Shown here: positions 18,346 through 26,119 of the stretch, one piece after another
Position numbering within the stretch: the stretch's first letter is position 1
How the letters are laid out: each line of letters starts with the position of its first letter
Assembly: GCA_964614415.1 (NCBI GenBank)
Contig: CAZTLE010000005.1
Coordinates: forward strand, 1 to 49,997
DNA length: 49,997 nucleotides
Direction of reading: 5' to 3'
DNA from: CAZTLE01 sp964614415
GTDB taxonomy: Bacteria; Bacteroidota; Bacteroidia; Flavobacteriales; Flavobacteriaceae
Position numbers and translations under genes: made by a program
The notes under the pieces: generated by a model
Told to the model about the DNA's origin: nothing
Database searches by the model: none
Seen by the model: the letters and a program-made list of their open reading frames with translations, nothing else

Positions 18346-18378
18346 CCCTGTGACCTGATTTGAAAGTTTTTGAAAGTG

Positions 18379-18407
18379 CAAAGGTAATTATTTTTAACGT
18401 AATCCAA
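18379..18407 (-). promoter_or_regulatory. purL promoter
   Basis: On the minus strand TTG (18407-18405), an 18-bp spacer, and TACCTTTG (18386-18379). This would start transcription near 18372 and leaves a short leader before ATG 18345; it also rules out the TTG at 18381 as a start codon. Confidence 0.75.
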
Positions 18408-18461
18408 CCAATGCCCGATTATACAATAAAACTGACCTATTTGACTCAAAATGCCCTTTTT

Positions 18462-18510
18462 ACCTAGCGTTTTACTAGGTTTTTGGAGTCATTTTTATGT
18501 TATACCTTTC
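18462..18510 (+). promoter_or_regulatory. Promoter of secreted CARDB protein with inverted repeat
   Basis: TTG (18483-18485), 17-bp spacer, TACCTTTC (18503-18510, one off consensus). Just upstream, ACCTAG (18462-18467) and CTAGGT (18475-18480) form an inverted repeat with a 7-base gap abutting the -33 box, a plausible activator or repressor site. Confidence 0.6.
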
Positions 18511-18545
18511 AGTAATTTTTTCATCGAAAACCAAAAAACTTACAA

Positions 18546-21518
18546 ATGAGACTTAAAAACTTACTTCTTGCAATTTTCCTTATCTCAGGAGCTGCCCTTT
18601 TTGCTCAGGAGACGTATCCACCCTCTACAGTGATACAGGGAAGATTAATTAAGAAAACCATCCCATTGCGGGACATGCCTGTTCAGGCAGAAGCGACTGC
18701 GAGAACTGCCAATGATTTTCGGATTATTGAGAACAACCTTCGTGGAAACCCAAAAGTAAACCAGTTGGCCCTTCCTCTCAATGGAGACCCTATTGCACAA
18801 AAAGACTTCGGTGGTGTGAACATGAGGGTACTGGAAGAAAACTTTGACGGAGCGACTGCTGCCGAAGGGCAGGCCACTCCTCCGGATCCCACAGGTGCTG
18901 TTGGACCTAACCATTATGTGCATGCCGTGAACCTTGTTGTAAAGATATTTGACAAATCCGGCAACCTGCTTGCAGGCCCAACATTCCTGGGAGATTTTTT
19001 GGGAAGTGGAAATAACAGTGGAGATCCCATCGTAATGTACGATCAGTTGGCGGACCGCTATTTTGTTAGCCAGTTTGGAGCGGCACCTAACTCGTTGGTC
19101 CTCGGAGTATCCGAAACCAACGATCCAACAGGGTCTTATTTCGTGTATGAATTTGCATTGGATGCATTTCCGGACTACCCACACTACTCGGTGTGGCCTA
19201 ACGGATATTATGTGACTGCCAATAAGTTTTCCGGCAACACTACCTACGTAATGGAGCGTGATGCGATTTTAGCAGGCGACCCCAATCCCCAAATTGTTGG
19301 ATTTGACCTCCCGGGAGTTACGAATAATCCGAATACGGTATTTAGTCCCGAGCCTGCCAACTTAACAGGAACGACATTTCCGGCAGATGTTCCGGGATAT
19401 ATTGTATATCTGCAGGATGATGGATGGGGAGGTGGAATCACCTTCGATCATCTTAAAGTATGGGAAATTGAACCGGACTGGACCAATACGGCCAATTCGA
19501 CGATTTCCGCACCCCTTGAAATTCCAACCGATCCTTTTGACTCAGTTTTCGCGCCTTTTGGAACTGGAGATCTGAACCAACCGGGTACCGGTCAGAAGAT
19601 TGATATGATTGGTGGTATTATTTCCTATGCAGCAAATTACAGGAGCTTTGGAACTCACAATTCCTGGGTAATCACGTTCAACGTTGATATTGATGGAAAT
19701 GATACCTCGGGTATACGGTGGATCGAGCTTCGCAATGATACTTCCAATCCCTGGACCATATTTCAGGAAGGTACGTATGCACCCGCTGATGGCAACAGCC
19801 GATTTATGGGTAGTGCCGCTATGGACGCCGCCGGAAATATCGGAATGGGATTCAATATTGGTAGTGGATCATTGCCCGTGGGAATACGTTATACCGGCCG
19901 CTTCGACGGTGACCCGTTAGGCCAGATGACCGTGGCTGAAGAAACCATTGTCGATGGAGTGGGGGTGCAAACATTTACCAACCGATTTGGCGATTACTCT
20001 CACCTTACGATGGATCCCGATAATTTTACGTTTTGGCATACTGCGGAGTATTTCCCTTCTACCGACTTTTGGACGACGAGAGTTGCTTCCTTCCGACTGT
20101 CGGGCGGATTTGCCAATGATGTTGGGGTGAACAATATCACTGCTCCGAACAGCGGTGTGCTCACCAATGCGGAAACCGTCGATATAAGTATCCGAAATTT
20201 TGGTACGGACCCTCAAACTAATATTCCCTTAGAGCTTAGAGTAGATGGAAACCTCGTTGCCAACGAAACATTCACGGGGACCATTAATGGAGGAGATACT
20301 GCTACGTATCAATTCACTCAGACCGTTGATCTTTCCAATGTAGGTCAAACCTACAGCATTGAGGCTAAGACAGTATTGGCTGGAGATGAATTTACGGCGA
20401 ATGATGCCTTTACCAAGGACGTTACAAATCTCATTCCCGATGATGTTGGTGTTATTGCGATCACTACGCCCATCACCGGAGATGGCCTGGGGAACGAAAC
20501 TGTGACCATCGTTGTAAAGAACTTCGGAGGAAGCACACAATCAAATTTTGATGTTCAGTATACCCTGGATGGCGGAACTCCAGTAGTTGAGAATTTTGCA
20601 GGACCCATAAGTGCAGAGGAGGAAGTAAGTTTCAGCTTTACAACTACAGCTGATCTTTCCAATCCGGGAACGTATGTAATTGTGGCCCAAACAAATTTGG
20701 CCGGAGATGCTGTTCCTGCCAACGATAGCTTTACCAAAGAGGTGTCCAATATCTGTATCCCGACAGCGACTCAAGGTTGTAATGTGGATGGTATTAAGCG
20801 TTTTGTCTTAAATACAATTGATGTCGATGACGGCGGAAACGGTTGTAATACGGAACCTGCCACAAGTCCGACAGGATATGCCGATAGGACCTACCTTTCT
20901 ACAACACTCATCCGAAACAGCGGGCAGAACGTTTATACACTTCAGGCACAACAGAACTGGACCGGTGGTCCCGGTGTTGAAGCGCTTTCCGTTTGGATCG
21001 ACTTTGATGACAGTGGCACTTTCGAACCATCAGAGCAGTTGATTGCCGGAGAATTTTTCCAACAGGTAGGAGTTTTGGAAGACTTTACATTGACAATTCC
21101 AACAGATGCCGCACTGGGTTCTCACAGACTCCGTGCCAAGGCTATTGATACTTCAGCTCAAGGAGATATCAACGATCCCTGTGGGGATTATTCCTATGGG
21201 GAAACCCAGGACTACACTGTGATCATTGATGATGTTCTCGGTGTTGCCGATCCTGATTTCGAATCTTCAGAATTGTTTGTTAGCAGTAAGGACAACAATA
21301 ATTTTGAGATCATTCTGAATACGTCTTACGCCGGAACTGTTCATATGGCAGTATATAATGTGCTCGGACAGCAAATGTTGTTCAAGAATCTGGTATCTGA
21401 TGGAGCCCGTTATGTTGTAGACTTGGATATGGCTGCTGTGTCCAGCGGGGTGTACTTTATAAAACTAGGCGGTCCCGGATTAAGCAATTCGAAGACAGCG
21501 AAGATTATTGTTGAATAG
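18546..21518 (+). CDS. Large secreted protein with CARDB and GEVED domains, T9SS type A sorting signal
   Basis: 990 residues. Signal peptide MRLKNLLLAIFLISGAALFAQ. The first ~500 residues form a propeller-like domain (ATPPDPTGAVGPNHYVHAVN, YDQLADRYFVSQFGAAPNSL, FGDYSHLTMDPDN) seen in secreted flavobacterial proteins of unknown role. Two CARDB-type immunoglobulin-like repeats follow (from DVGVNNITAPNSGVLT and DVGVIAITTPITGDGLGNE), then a GEVED domain (WIDFDDSGTFEPSEQLIAG; GDYSYGETQDYTVII). The end is a T9SS sorting domain (MAVYNVLGQQMLFKNL; SGVYFIKLGG). It is likely surface-anchored or released. Divergent from purL, monocistronic, with a strong terminator. Function unknown, but the domains suggest binding or scaffolding rather than catalysis. 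Confidence 0.92.
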   Translation: MRLKNLLLAIFLISGAALFAQETYPPSTVIQGRLIKKTIPLRDMPVQAEATARTANDFRIIENNLRGNPKVNQLALPLNGDPIAQKDFGGVNMRVLEENFDGATAAEGQATPPDPTGAVGPNHYVHAVNLVVKIFDKSGNLLAGPTFLGDFLGSGNNSGDPIVMYDQLADRYFVSQFGAAPNSLVLGVSETNDPTGSYFVYEFALDAFPDYPHYSVWPNGYYVTANKFSGNTTYVMERDAILAGDPNPQIVGFDLPGVTNNPNTVFSPEPANLTGTTFPADVPGYIVYLQDDGWGGGITFDHLKVWEIEPDWTNTANSTISAPLEIPTDPFDSVFAPFGTGDLNQPGTGQKIDMIGGIISYAANYRSFGTHNSWVITFNVDIDGNDTSGIRWIELRNDTSNPWTIFQEGTYAPADGNSRFMGSAAMDAAGNIGMGFNIGSGSLPVGIRYTGRFDGDPLGQMTVAEETIVDGVGVQTFTNRFGDYSHLTMDPDNFTFWHTAEYFPSTDFWTTRVASFRLSGGFANDVGVNNITAPNSGVLTNAETVDISIRNFGTDPQTNIPLELRVDGNLVANETFTGTINGGDTATYQFTQTVDLSNVGQTYSIEAKTVLAGDEFTANDAFTKDVTNLIPDDVGVIAITTPITGDGLGNETVTIVVKNFGGSTQSNFDVQYTLDGGTPVVENFAGPISAEEEVSFSFTTTADLSNPGTYVIVAQTNLAGDAVPANDSFTKEVSNICIPTATQGCNVDGIKRFVLNTIDVDDGGNGCNTEPATSPTGYADRTYLSTTLIRNSGQNVYTLQAQQNWTGGPGVEALSVWIDFDDSGTFEPSEQLIAGEFFQQVGVLEDFTLTIPTDAALGSHRLRAKAIDTSAQGDINDPCGDYSYGETQDYTVIIDDVLGVADPDFESSELFVSSKDNNNFEIILNTSYAGTVHMAVYNVLGQQMLFKNLVSDGARYVVDLDMAAVSSGVYFIKLGGPGLSNSKTAKIIVE

Positions 21519-21543
21519 TTTTCACTAAGAACTTACAATTGAG

Positions 21544-21574
21544 AAGAGCGGTAACTACCGCTCTTTTCTTTTTT
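21544..21574 (+). terminator. Rho-independent terminator
   Basis: Ten-base perfect arms AAGAGCGGTA (21544-21553) / TACCGCTCTT (21556-21565) followed by TTCTTTTTT, 25 bases after the CARDB protein stop. The T tract overlaps the last codon of the convergent methyltransferase gene. Confidence 0.9.
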
Positions 21575-22784
21575 AGTTTGCTTTTTGCAATAGCGCCATG
21601 TAGAATCCGTCAAAACCGGTTTCGCTAGCGAACAGTTTTTCTTCTTTCACCAACTCAAAATCCCTGCCTACTTCGCTTTCCTTGAACTTCGCAACCTGTT
21701 CTGCATTTTCAGAAGGAAGTATGGAGCAGGTGGCATAGACCATTTTTCCACCCGGTTTTACCATCTTCGCATAGGTTTCAAGAATGGACTGTTGGGTTTC
21801 TCTGATCTCATTGAGGAACTGAGGGGAGAGCTTCCATTTGGTATCCGGATTGCGTCGCAAAACTCCAAGTCCCGAACAGGGGGCGTCAATAAGTACTCTG
21901 TCGGCCTTGCCGTGAAGTTTTTTTACAACTTTGGTCGAATCGATATGCCGGGTTTCGATATTATGGATACCGTTGCGCCGTGCTCGTCGCTTTAGTTCGT
22001 GCAACTTGTTTTCAAAGATGTCCATAGCGATGATCTGCCCTTTATTCTGCATCAAAGCAGCCAGGTGCAGACTTTTACCTCCGGCACCTGCACAGGCATC
22101 TACAACCCGCATACCGGGTTGAGGATCGAGAAGCATAGCCACCTTTTGTGAATTGGCGTCCTGCACTTCAAACAGTCCGTCCTTAAACGCTTTTGTCGCA
22201 AAGACGTTGGTCCTTTGGACCAGCTTGAGGGCATTGGGCAATCTTTCTATTGATTCGGTATCAATTCCTTCTTCGGAAAGAACTTGCTGTAGTGTGTTTC
22301 TATCGGTTTTGAGCGAATTTGCTCGTAATATAACGTCAGCCTGTTTGTTAAGAGCCGATAGCTCATCATCCCAGAGCGCGCCCAGTTCATTTTGCCCCAG
22401 TTCGTCAAGCCAATCGGGAACCGATTCACGGAACTTTCGGATCCGTGAAAATTCATCGAATTTGCCTTTGATCTTTCGGGTCGGGGTATTGGCGAATTGA
22501 GGCCAATCCGGCAGCTTGATACCCTTAAGTGTAGCCCACACGGAGAATAAGCGAAAAAGATCGTTTCTGTCGAAAGGCTCCTTGCGGTCGGCGATCGCTG
22601 CGTAGAGACGCTTCCATCGTACTATGTCGTAGGTTGTTTCGGCAATAAAACCTCTATCGCGTGCTCCCCATCGTTTGTCCCTTTTGAGCGTTTGAGCAAG
22701 TACTTTATCCGCCTGTTTGCCATTATTAAATATTAGGTGCAAGGCATCAAGGGTGGCGAAGACAAGATTTCGGTGTAAGCGCAT
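21573..22784 (-). CDS. rsmB: RsmB/NOP-family rRNA (cytosine-C5) methyltransferase
   Basis: 403 residues. SAM-dependent cytosine-C5 methyltransferase, most likely acting on 16S rRNA C967. The N-terminal helical RNA-binding part is followed by the Rossmann core: SAM motif I VVDACAGAGGKSLHLAAL (~residues 226-243), motif IV with catalytic-cycle Cys in IDAPCSGLGVLRRNPD (~297), and the second Cys, the nucleophile, in VYATCSILPSENAEQV (~350). Slightly shorter than E. coli RsmB (429). The exact target base is inferred from family, and other RsmB/RsmF-like targets cannot be excluded. It is convergent with the CARDB gene and divergent from the propeller lipoprotein. Confidence 0.9.
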   Translation of the reverse strand: MRLHRNLVFATLDALHLIFNNGKQADKVLAQTLKRDKRWGARDRGFIAETTYDIVRWKRLYAAIADRKEPFDRNDLFRLFSVWATLKGIKLPDWPQFANTPTRKIKGKFDEFSRIRKFRESVPDWLDELGQNELGALWDDELSALNKQADVILRANSLKTDRNTLQQVLSEEGIDTESIERLPNALKLVQRTNVFATKAFKDGLFEVQDANSQKVAMLLDPQPGMRVVDACAGAGGKSLHLAALMQNKGQIIAMDIFENKLHELKRRARRNGIHNIETRHIDSTKVVKKLHGKADRVLIDAPCSGLGVLRRNPDTKWKLSPQFLNEIRETQQSILETYAKMVKPGGKMVYATCSILPSENAEQVAKFKESEVGRDFELVKEEKLFASETGFDGFYMALLQKAN

Positions 22785-22800
22785 ATAATTGAAATTGGCG

Positions 22801-22838
22801 CAAAGGTATCAATAGGCTCAGAGTTTTACTTACATTTG
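22801..22838. promoter_or_regulatory. Divergent -7 elements for rsmB and the propeller lipoprotein
   Basis: TACCTTTG on the minus strand (22808-22801) serves rsmB; TACATTTG on the plus strand (22831-22838) serves the lipoprotein gene at 22853. Neither has a convincing -33 at the usual spacing, and leaders would be very short. Confidence 0.6.
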
Positions 22839-22852
22839 GCAAAAAATTTAGC

Positions 22853-23896
22853 ATGCGTTTTTTGTTCCTGTCCCTCGTAGCCCTGGCCTTTGTTTCGTGC
22901 AGCGGCCCGGGTAAAGAGTTCACCCGGGTTTCCATAGAAGAAGTATTTACCGACAGTCTTAGCATCCGTGCTATTGCTCCTTTGGATACCGATCGCGTTT
23001 GGTTTGCGGCCAATGCGGGTAGGGTAGGGCTTATTGATAACAAAACGCCTAAACTCGCCACTATTAAATACGATGATTCTCTGTTACATTTCCGTTCTAT
23101 AGCGGCACTGGATCAGGCGGTTTTTGTACTAAGCATTGCCAATCCGGGAGTGCTTTATAAGATTGGGTTTGATGGAACAGAAGCTACCAGTATTGAAGAA
23201 GTATACGTGGAAGAAGGAGAGAAGGTGTTTTACGATGCCATGTCATTTTGGAACGAAAAGGAAGGCATCGCCATGGGAGATCCCACGGAGGGGTGCTTAT
23301 CTGTCATTATAACTCGCGATGGTGGGAATTCCTGGAATAAACTTCCCTGTTCGGATATGCTGAAAACCACAGAGGGAGAAGCGGCCTTTGCTGCGAGTAA
23401 TTCAAACATTTCGATTGTGAACGATCACGTATGGATCGTGTCCGGAGGAAAACGAGCACGGGTATTTCATTCTGCAGATAAAGGAGTGACCTGGGAAGTT
23501 TTTGAAACACCGATCGTACAGGGCAAGGCAATGACCGGTATTTACAGTGTGGACTTTCACAGTGAGTCCGATGGGATCATCTTTGGAGGAGATTGGGAGC
23601 ATAAGGATTTCAACGAGGGTAATAAAGCGATCACCAAAGACGGAGGTAAGACCTGGGAGTTGGTAAGTAATGGAGAAGGACCGGGTTATCGATCTTCGGT
23701 GCGCTATGTTCCGGGCTCGGAAGGAAGGAACATCGTTGCCGTGGGGTCTCCGGGAATCTCTGTAAGCAATGACGGAGGGGAGAGTTGGGCGACGCTGTCG
23801 GATGAAGGGTTCTATGCGATCGAATTTGTAAACGACACGTTGGCGTTTGCCAGCGGTAGAAACCGGATTTCCCGACTTGTATTTTCCGAAGAATAA
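22853..23896 (+). CDS. Beta-propeller (BNR/Ycf48-like) lipoprotein
   Basis: 347 residues with SPII signal MRFLFLSLVALAFVSCSGPG (lipobox VSC). Four or more Asp-box/BNR-type repeats are visible: ITRDGGNSWNKLP, HSADKGVTWEVFE, ITKDGGKTWELVS and VSNDGGESWATLS, spaced to form a 6- or 7-bladed propeller. This is the fold of Ycf48/HCF136-like assembly factors and of sialidases. No sialidase catalytic residues (the FRIP arginine) are seen, so a binding or scaffold function is more likely. Flavobacterial members are sometimes annotated as oxidoreductases without evidence. It stands alone between divergent rsmB and a terminator. Confidence 0.85.
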   Translation: MRFLFLSLVALAFVSCSGPGKEFTRVSIEEVFTDSLSIRAIAPLDTDRVWFAANAGRVGLIDNKTPKLATIKYDDSLLHFRSIAALDQAVFVLSIANPGVLYKIGFDGTEATSIEEVYVEEGEKVFYDAMSFWNEKEGIAMGDPTEGCLSVIITRDGGNSWNKLPCSDMLKTTEGEAAFAASNSNISIVNDHVWIVSGGKRARVFHSADKGVTWEVFETPIVQGKAMTGIYSVDFHSESDGIIFGGDWEHKDFNEGNKAITKDGGKTWELVSNGEGPGYRSSVRYVPGSEGRNIVAVGSPGISVSNDGGESWATLSDEGFYAIEFVNDTLAFASGRNRISRLVFSEE

Positions 23897-23898
23897 AG

Positions 23899-23923
23899 AA
23901 AGGCACCGCCAGGGATGCCTTTT
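23899..23923 (+). terminator. Probable terminator of propeller lipoprotein gene
   Basis: Stem AAAGGCA (23899-23905) / TGCCTTT (23916-23922) with a 10-base loop and a short T tract, directly after the stop. Confidence 0.6.
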
Positions 23924-23964
23924 CTCACTTAAAAACTAATTATCTAACTAACCAACCAAACTAT

Positions 23965-24411
23965 CTAGTTCTTGTTATTTTTTCGTTGCTGTCGAAATCG
24001 CTCCAACAACGTACGTTTAAATTCTTCTTCCGCCTTTTTTAGCTGGATGATCTTCTTGGGTGAAATCACCTTTCTCAAGTCGGTGATGAGTTCCCGTTGC
24101 AGGGCGAGTTCACGTGTCTTGATATCCATCATTTTGTCGATGAGCGAATTGGCTTCATTATCGTTCATATCGGCAAATCCTCTGCGAAATACCTGAAATA
24201 TTTCAGTTCGCTCTTCTTGTTTCAATGCGGATAACTTGTCATCGAAAGCGTTATACACGGGCCAGAATTTCTCAGCTTCGGATGGTGTAAGGTTCAGCTT
24301 CTCCGTAAAGAAACCGGTGCGCAGGGATTTGATGCGCTCCTGCTGCATGCGCTGTGCTGAGACCCCGGCCCAGAGTCCAACAAATAATAAGGTTATTACT
24401 AATCGCTTCAT
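23965..24411 (-). CDS. Periplasmic helical protein of the ECF-sigma operon
   Basis: 148 residues. Signal peptide MKRLVITLLFVGLWAGVSAQ, then an all-helical, highly charged mature protein (LNLTPSEAEKFWPVYNAFDD; LALQRELITDLRKVISPKKI) reminiscent of Spy/CpxP-type LTxxQ chaperones; flavobacterial relatives are called sensors of ECF-type sigma factors. It starts 3 bp after the anti-sigma candidate, so it is the third gene of the sigma operon. It may bind misfolded proteins or the anti-sigma factor's periplasmic part and so set the response threshold (inference). Confidence 0.82.
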   Translation of the reverse strand: MKRLVITLLFVGLWAGVSAQRMQQERIKSLRTGFFTEKLNLTPSEAEKFWPVYNAFDDKLSALKQEERTEIFQVFRRGFADMNDNEANSLIDKMMDIKTRELALQRELITDLRKVISPKKIIQLKKAEEEFKRTLLERFRQQRKNNKN

Positions 24412-24414
24412 TGG

Positions 24415-24924
24415 TTATTCAATTAATATATCTGATTCGTCCAGATTTTCAAGTAAATAGTTTTCAAGACTCTCGTCGTTAAAGAGGTCTGACTCAATAT
24501 ACACATTTGAAAGTGCTTCTTCGTCGAACAAAGAGGCAATATAATAGGCATCTATGTCTTCATTCCCTTCATCCAGGTAGTTTTCGATGGTGGCGTCGGA
24601 AACCTTGTCAAGTTCATTGGTGAGATCGAATTCATCACCTCCGCCCGTAACAATCGTGATCAATAAAGCCAAACCGGCAGCAATGGAAGTCGCATAGATC
24701 AAATTGCGTCTCGAGAATAATGAGATCACTCGTGTCTCTTCTTTTTCGGAAGTAACGGACGACATCACTTTGTCTTCAAGCGAGTCAAAGTATCCTTCGG
24801 GTACGTTAAATCCGGTTTCCTTCGGGAGACCTTCTTCACCTATTTTGGAGAAGAGTCGGTCTTCAAAAGAATCCATGTATCCTTCCGGAATCCTGAACCC
24901 ATGTGTATGCTTTTTCTTGTCCAT
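24415..24924 (-). CDS. Putative membrane anti-sigma factor
   Basis: 169 residues. The cytoplasmic N-terminus contains the same unit twice: FRIPEGYMDSFEDRLFSKI (residues ~10-28) and FNVPEGYFDSLEDKVMSSV (~39-57). A single membrane helix follows (~72-92, IYATSIAAGLALLITIV), then a very acidic extracytoplasmic tail rich in D, E and N with repeats like DIDAYYIASLFDEEALS. There is no zinc motif of the ZAS type. Position between the ECF sigma gene (23-bp gap) and the periplasmic helical protein (3-bp gap) suggests it holds the sigma factor at the membrane. The motif F-x-[IV]-P-E-G-Y-[MF]-D recurs in other Bacteroidota membrane proteins next to sigma genes as far as I recall. Confidence 0.78.
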   Translation of the reverse strand: MDKKKHTHGFRIPEGYMDSFEDRLFSKIGEEGLPKETGFNVPEGYFDSLEDKVMSSVTSEKEETRVISLFSRRNLIYATSIAAGLALLITIVTGGGDEFDLTNELDKVSDATIENYLDEGNEDIDAYYIASLFDEEALSNVYIESDLFNDESLENYLLENLDESDILIE

Positions 24925-24947
24925 TTGTTCTTTTGACTTAAAAATCG

Positions 24948-25499
24948 TTAGAAAGTTTCATTGCTTTCTAAAAATCCGGTAATTTTTTTCACAGCTATAT
25001 GATAACTGCTTTTCAGTCCGCCCACCGAAGTATCCAGTATTTGAGATAGCTCTTCATACGTAATATTGTCAAAATATTTCATATTGAATACAAGTTGTTG
25101 CTTTTCGGGCAGCATAGCGATGGCCTGTTGCAGTTTCAACTGTATGGTCTCTCCTTCAAAATACACATCGCTTTCCAGTTTTGCCAGTGCGTTCTCCTTT
25201 ACCTCTTCGGCTGAGATGTTGTTACGCTTTGCCCGCTTATTGATAAAGGTGATGGCTTCATTAGTGGCGATTCGATACATCCAGGTGAACAACTTGCTGT
25301 CACCCTTAAACGAATGAATATTCCGGTATATCTTAATAAATGTATTCTGCAAGACATCATCGGTATCGTCATGGTCCAAAACCATCTTCCGGATATGCCA
25401 GTAAAGGCGTTCCTTGTAGTTGGTCACCAGAGTGCGAAACGCTGCTTCTTTGTTGTTTTCCGATTGTAAAGCGGATACAAGTACCTGTTCTTCGCTCAC
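24948..25499 (-). CDS. ECF RNA polymerase sigma factor
   Basis: 183 residues from the GTG at 25499. The upstream in-frame extension is AT-rich and low in coding character, and the family is usually about 180 residues. Region 2 shows DHDDTDDVLQNTFIKIYRN and FTWMYRIATNEAITF (~50-95), a linker rich in acidic residues, and region 4 with LPEKQQLVFNMKYFDNIT and EELSQILDTSVGGLKSSYH (~135-175). It heads the operon sigma - anti-sigma - periplasmic protein, the layout of an envelope-stress or surface-signalling ECF unit. Its promoter would lie within 25500-25660, the same DNA that holds the promoter of the opposing small RNA. Confidence 0.93.
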   Translation of the reverse strand: MSEEQVLVSALQSENNKEAAFRTLVTNYKERLYWHIRKMVLDHDDTDDVLQNTFIKIYRNIHSFKGDSKLFTWMYRIATNEAITFINKRAKRNNISAEEVKENALAKLESDVYFEGETIQLKLQQAIAMLPEKQQLVFNMKYFDNITYEELSQILDTSVGGLKSSYHIAVKKITGFLESNETF

Positions 25500-25608
25500 A
25501 GATTTACATTTAATTAAAGGTAGGACTAAATTTAGGTTGCAGGGTTTAATTCGCTTCCTACAATTCGTGAAAAAAGTCAATAATATCGATGAAAAACACG
25601 ATTTGTTC

Positions 25609-25657
25609 GATAAAATGCAAAAAATATTTTTTTGTAGGAATTTTTTTACTAACTTTA
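25609..25657 (+). promoter_or_regulatory. Promoter of small RNA copy 1
   Basis: Element GATAAAATGCA (25609-25619) is followed 41 bp later (start to start) by the -7-like box TAACTTTA (25650-25657), with the sequence ATCGATGAAA further upstream (25585-25594). The same three parts in the same order precede copy 2. The -7 box deviates from TAnnTTTG at the last base, so copy 1 may be weaker. Confidence 0.65.
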
Positions 25658-25663
25658 TACCAT

Positions 25664-25757
25664 ACTTCTTATGTATAGGTTCTCTATTTATAGCCCCAAC
25701 TGTAATATAGGAACTCAACAAAGACGGGCCGAAGCGGGGGCTGGCCCGTTTTTTTTA
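25664..25757 (+). ncRNA. Putative small RNA, copy 1
   Basis: Start approximate (about 7 bases after the -7 box); the end is a strong intrinsic terminator, ACGGGCC (25724-25730) / GGCCCGT (25743-25749) followed by a T run to 25756. Before it, bases 25684-25710 can fold: CUAU/AUAG and UUAUAG/CUGUAA around the loop CCCCAA. No plus-strand gene lies upstream that would need this terminator. A frame from the ATG at 25671 runs through the terminator and is not kept in copy 2, so the transcript is probably non-coding. Homologous to 25917-26003. Confidence 0.65.
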
Positions 25758-25861
25758 TACCCCATTTTCAGCTCATTTTCCGTACTATGTCGCCTCTTAA
25801 CATTTGTAGGAATTTCTTTAACATTTGACATTTAAAACATCGATGAAATGCATATAATAAG

Positions 25862-25910
25862 GATAAAATGCACTTTTTGTTTGGTGGATTTGAAAAAACT
25901 CCTATCTTTG
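25862..25910 (+). promoter_or_regulatory. Promoter of small RNA copy 2
   Basis: TTTG (25880-25883), 19-bp spacer, TATCTTTG (25903-25910): a textbook Bacteroidota promoter. GATAAAATGCA (25862-25872) begins 41 bp before the -7 box and ATCGATGAAA (25839-25848) lies further up, as in copy 1. Confidence 0.85.
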
Positions 25911-25916
25911 AAGCAT

Positions 25917-26003
25917 ACTTATGTGATACAAAAGTCGTTATTTGCCCCAAATCTTATAGCGAACTTGAAAAGAGCGGAGCCCCAACCGCTCTTTTCGTTT
26001 TTA
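25917..26003 (+). ncRNA. Putative small RNA, copy 2
   Basis: About 87 bases from a consensus promoter to an intrinsic terminator with ten-base arms AAAAGAGCGG (25968-25977) / CCGCTCTTTT (25986-25995) and a T tract. Shared blocks with copy 1, in order: CATACTT after the -7 box, the GCCCCAA loop, TATAG, GAACT, then the terminator. CGUU/AGCG and AUUUG/CAAAU can enclose the CCC(C) loop (25936-25961), giving a hairpin like that of copy 1 although the stem bases differ. The only ATG is followed at once by TGA, so it is not coding. It could belong to a known flavobacterial RNA family such as Flavo-1; I cannot check this. Confidence 0.72.
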
Positions 26004-26065
26004 TAATACCTAAATGAACCGTTGTATAACTAACCTCGAGTATCGGGTTTCCAAGCCTAAACCGG

Positions 26066-26105
26066 CCAATAACCCAATAACAATTAACCCAATAACTTAA
26101 TAACT
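26066..26105. repeat. Short AT-rich direct repeats
   Basis: AACCCAATAAC occurs at 26071-26081 and 26086-26096, with partial copies either side (CCAATAAC, TTAATAAC). Low-complexity sequence in the 3' region of the exporter gene; no spacer structure. The rest of 25500-26119 apart from the two RNA units shows no gene. Confidence 0.6.
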
Positions 26106-26119
26106 TCTAACCTATTAAC

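Noticed and set aside
18346..18381. Twelve-residue N-terminal extension of PurL from a TTG
   Set aside because: The TTG overlaps the -7 box TACCTTTG, so it cannot be in the transcript; ATG 18345 fits the family start.
18462..18486. Plus-strand terminator upstream of 18546
   Set aside because: The hairpin is followed by T bases but no plus-strand gene ends upstream; its position at the -33 box fits an operator better.
25671..25840. Small protein encoded by RNA copy 1
   Set aside because: The frame from the ATG runs through the terminator and copy 2 has ATG-TGA at the equivalent point, so coding is not conserved.
26066..26105. Possible CRISPR-like or direct-repeat array
   Set aside because: Units are short, AT-rich, only two perfect copies, and there are no spacers or cas genes.
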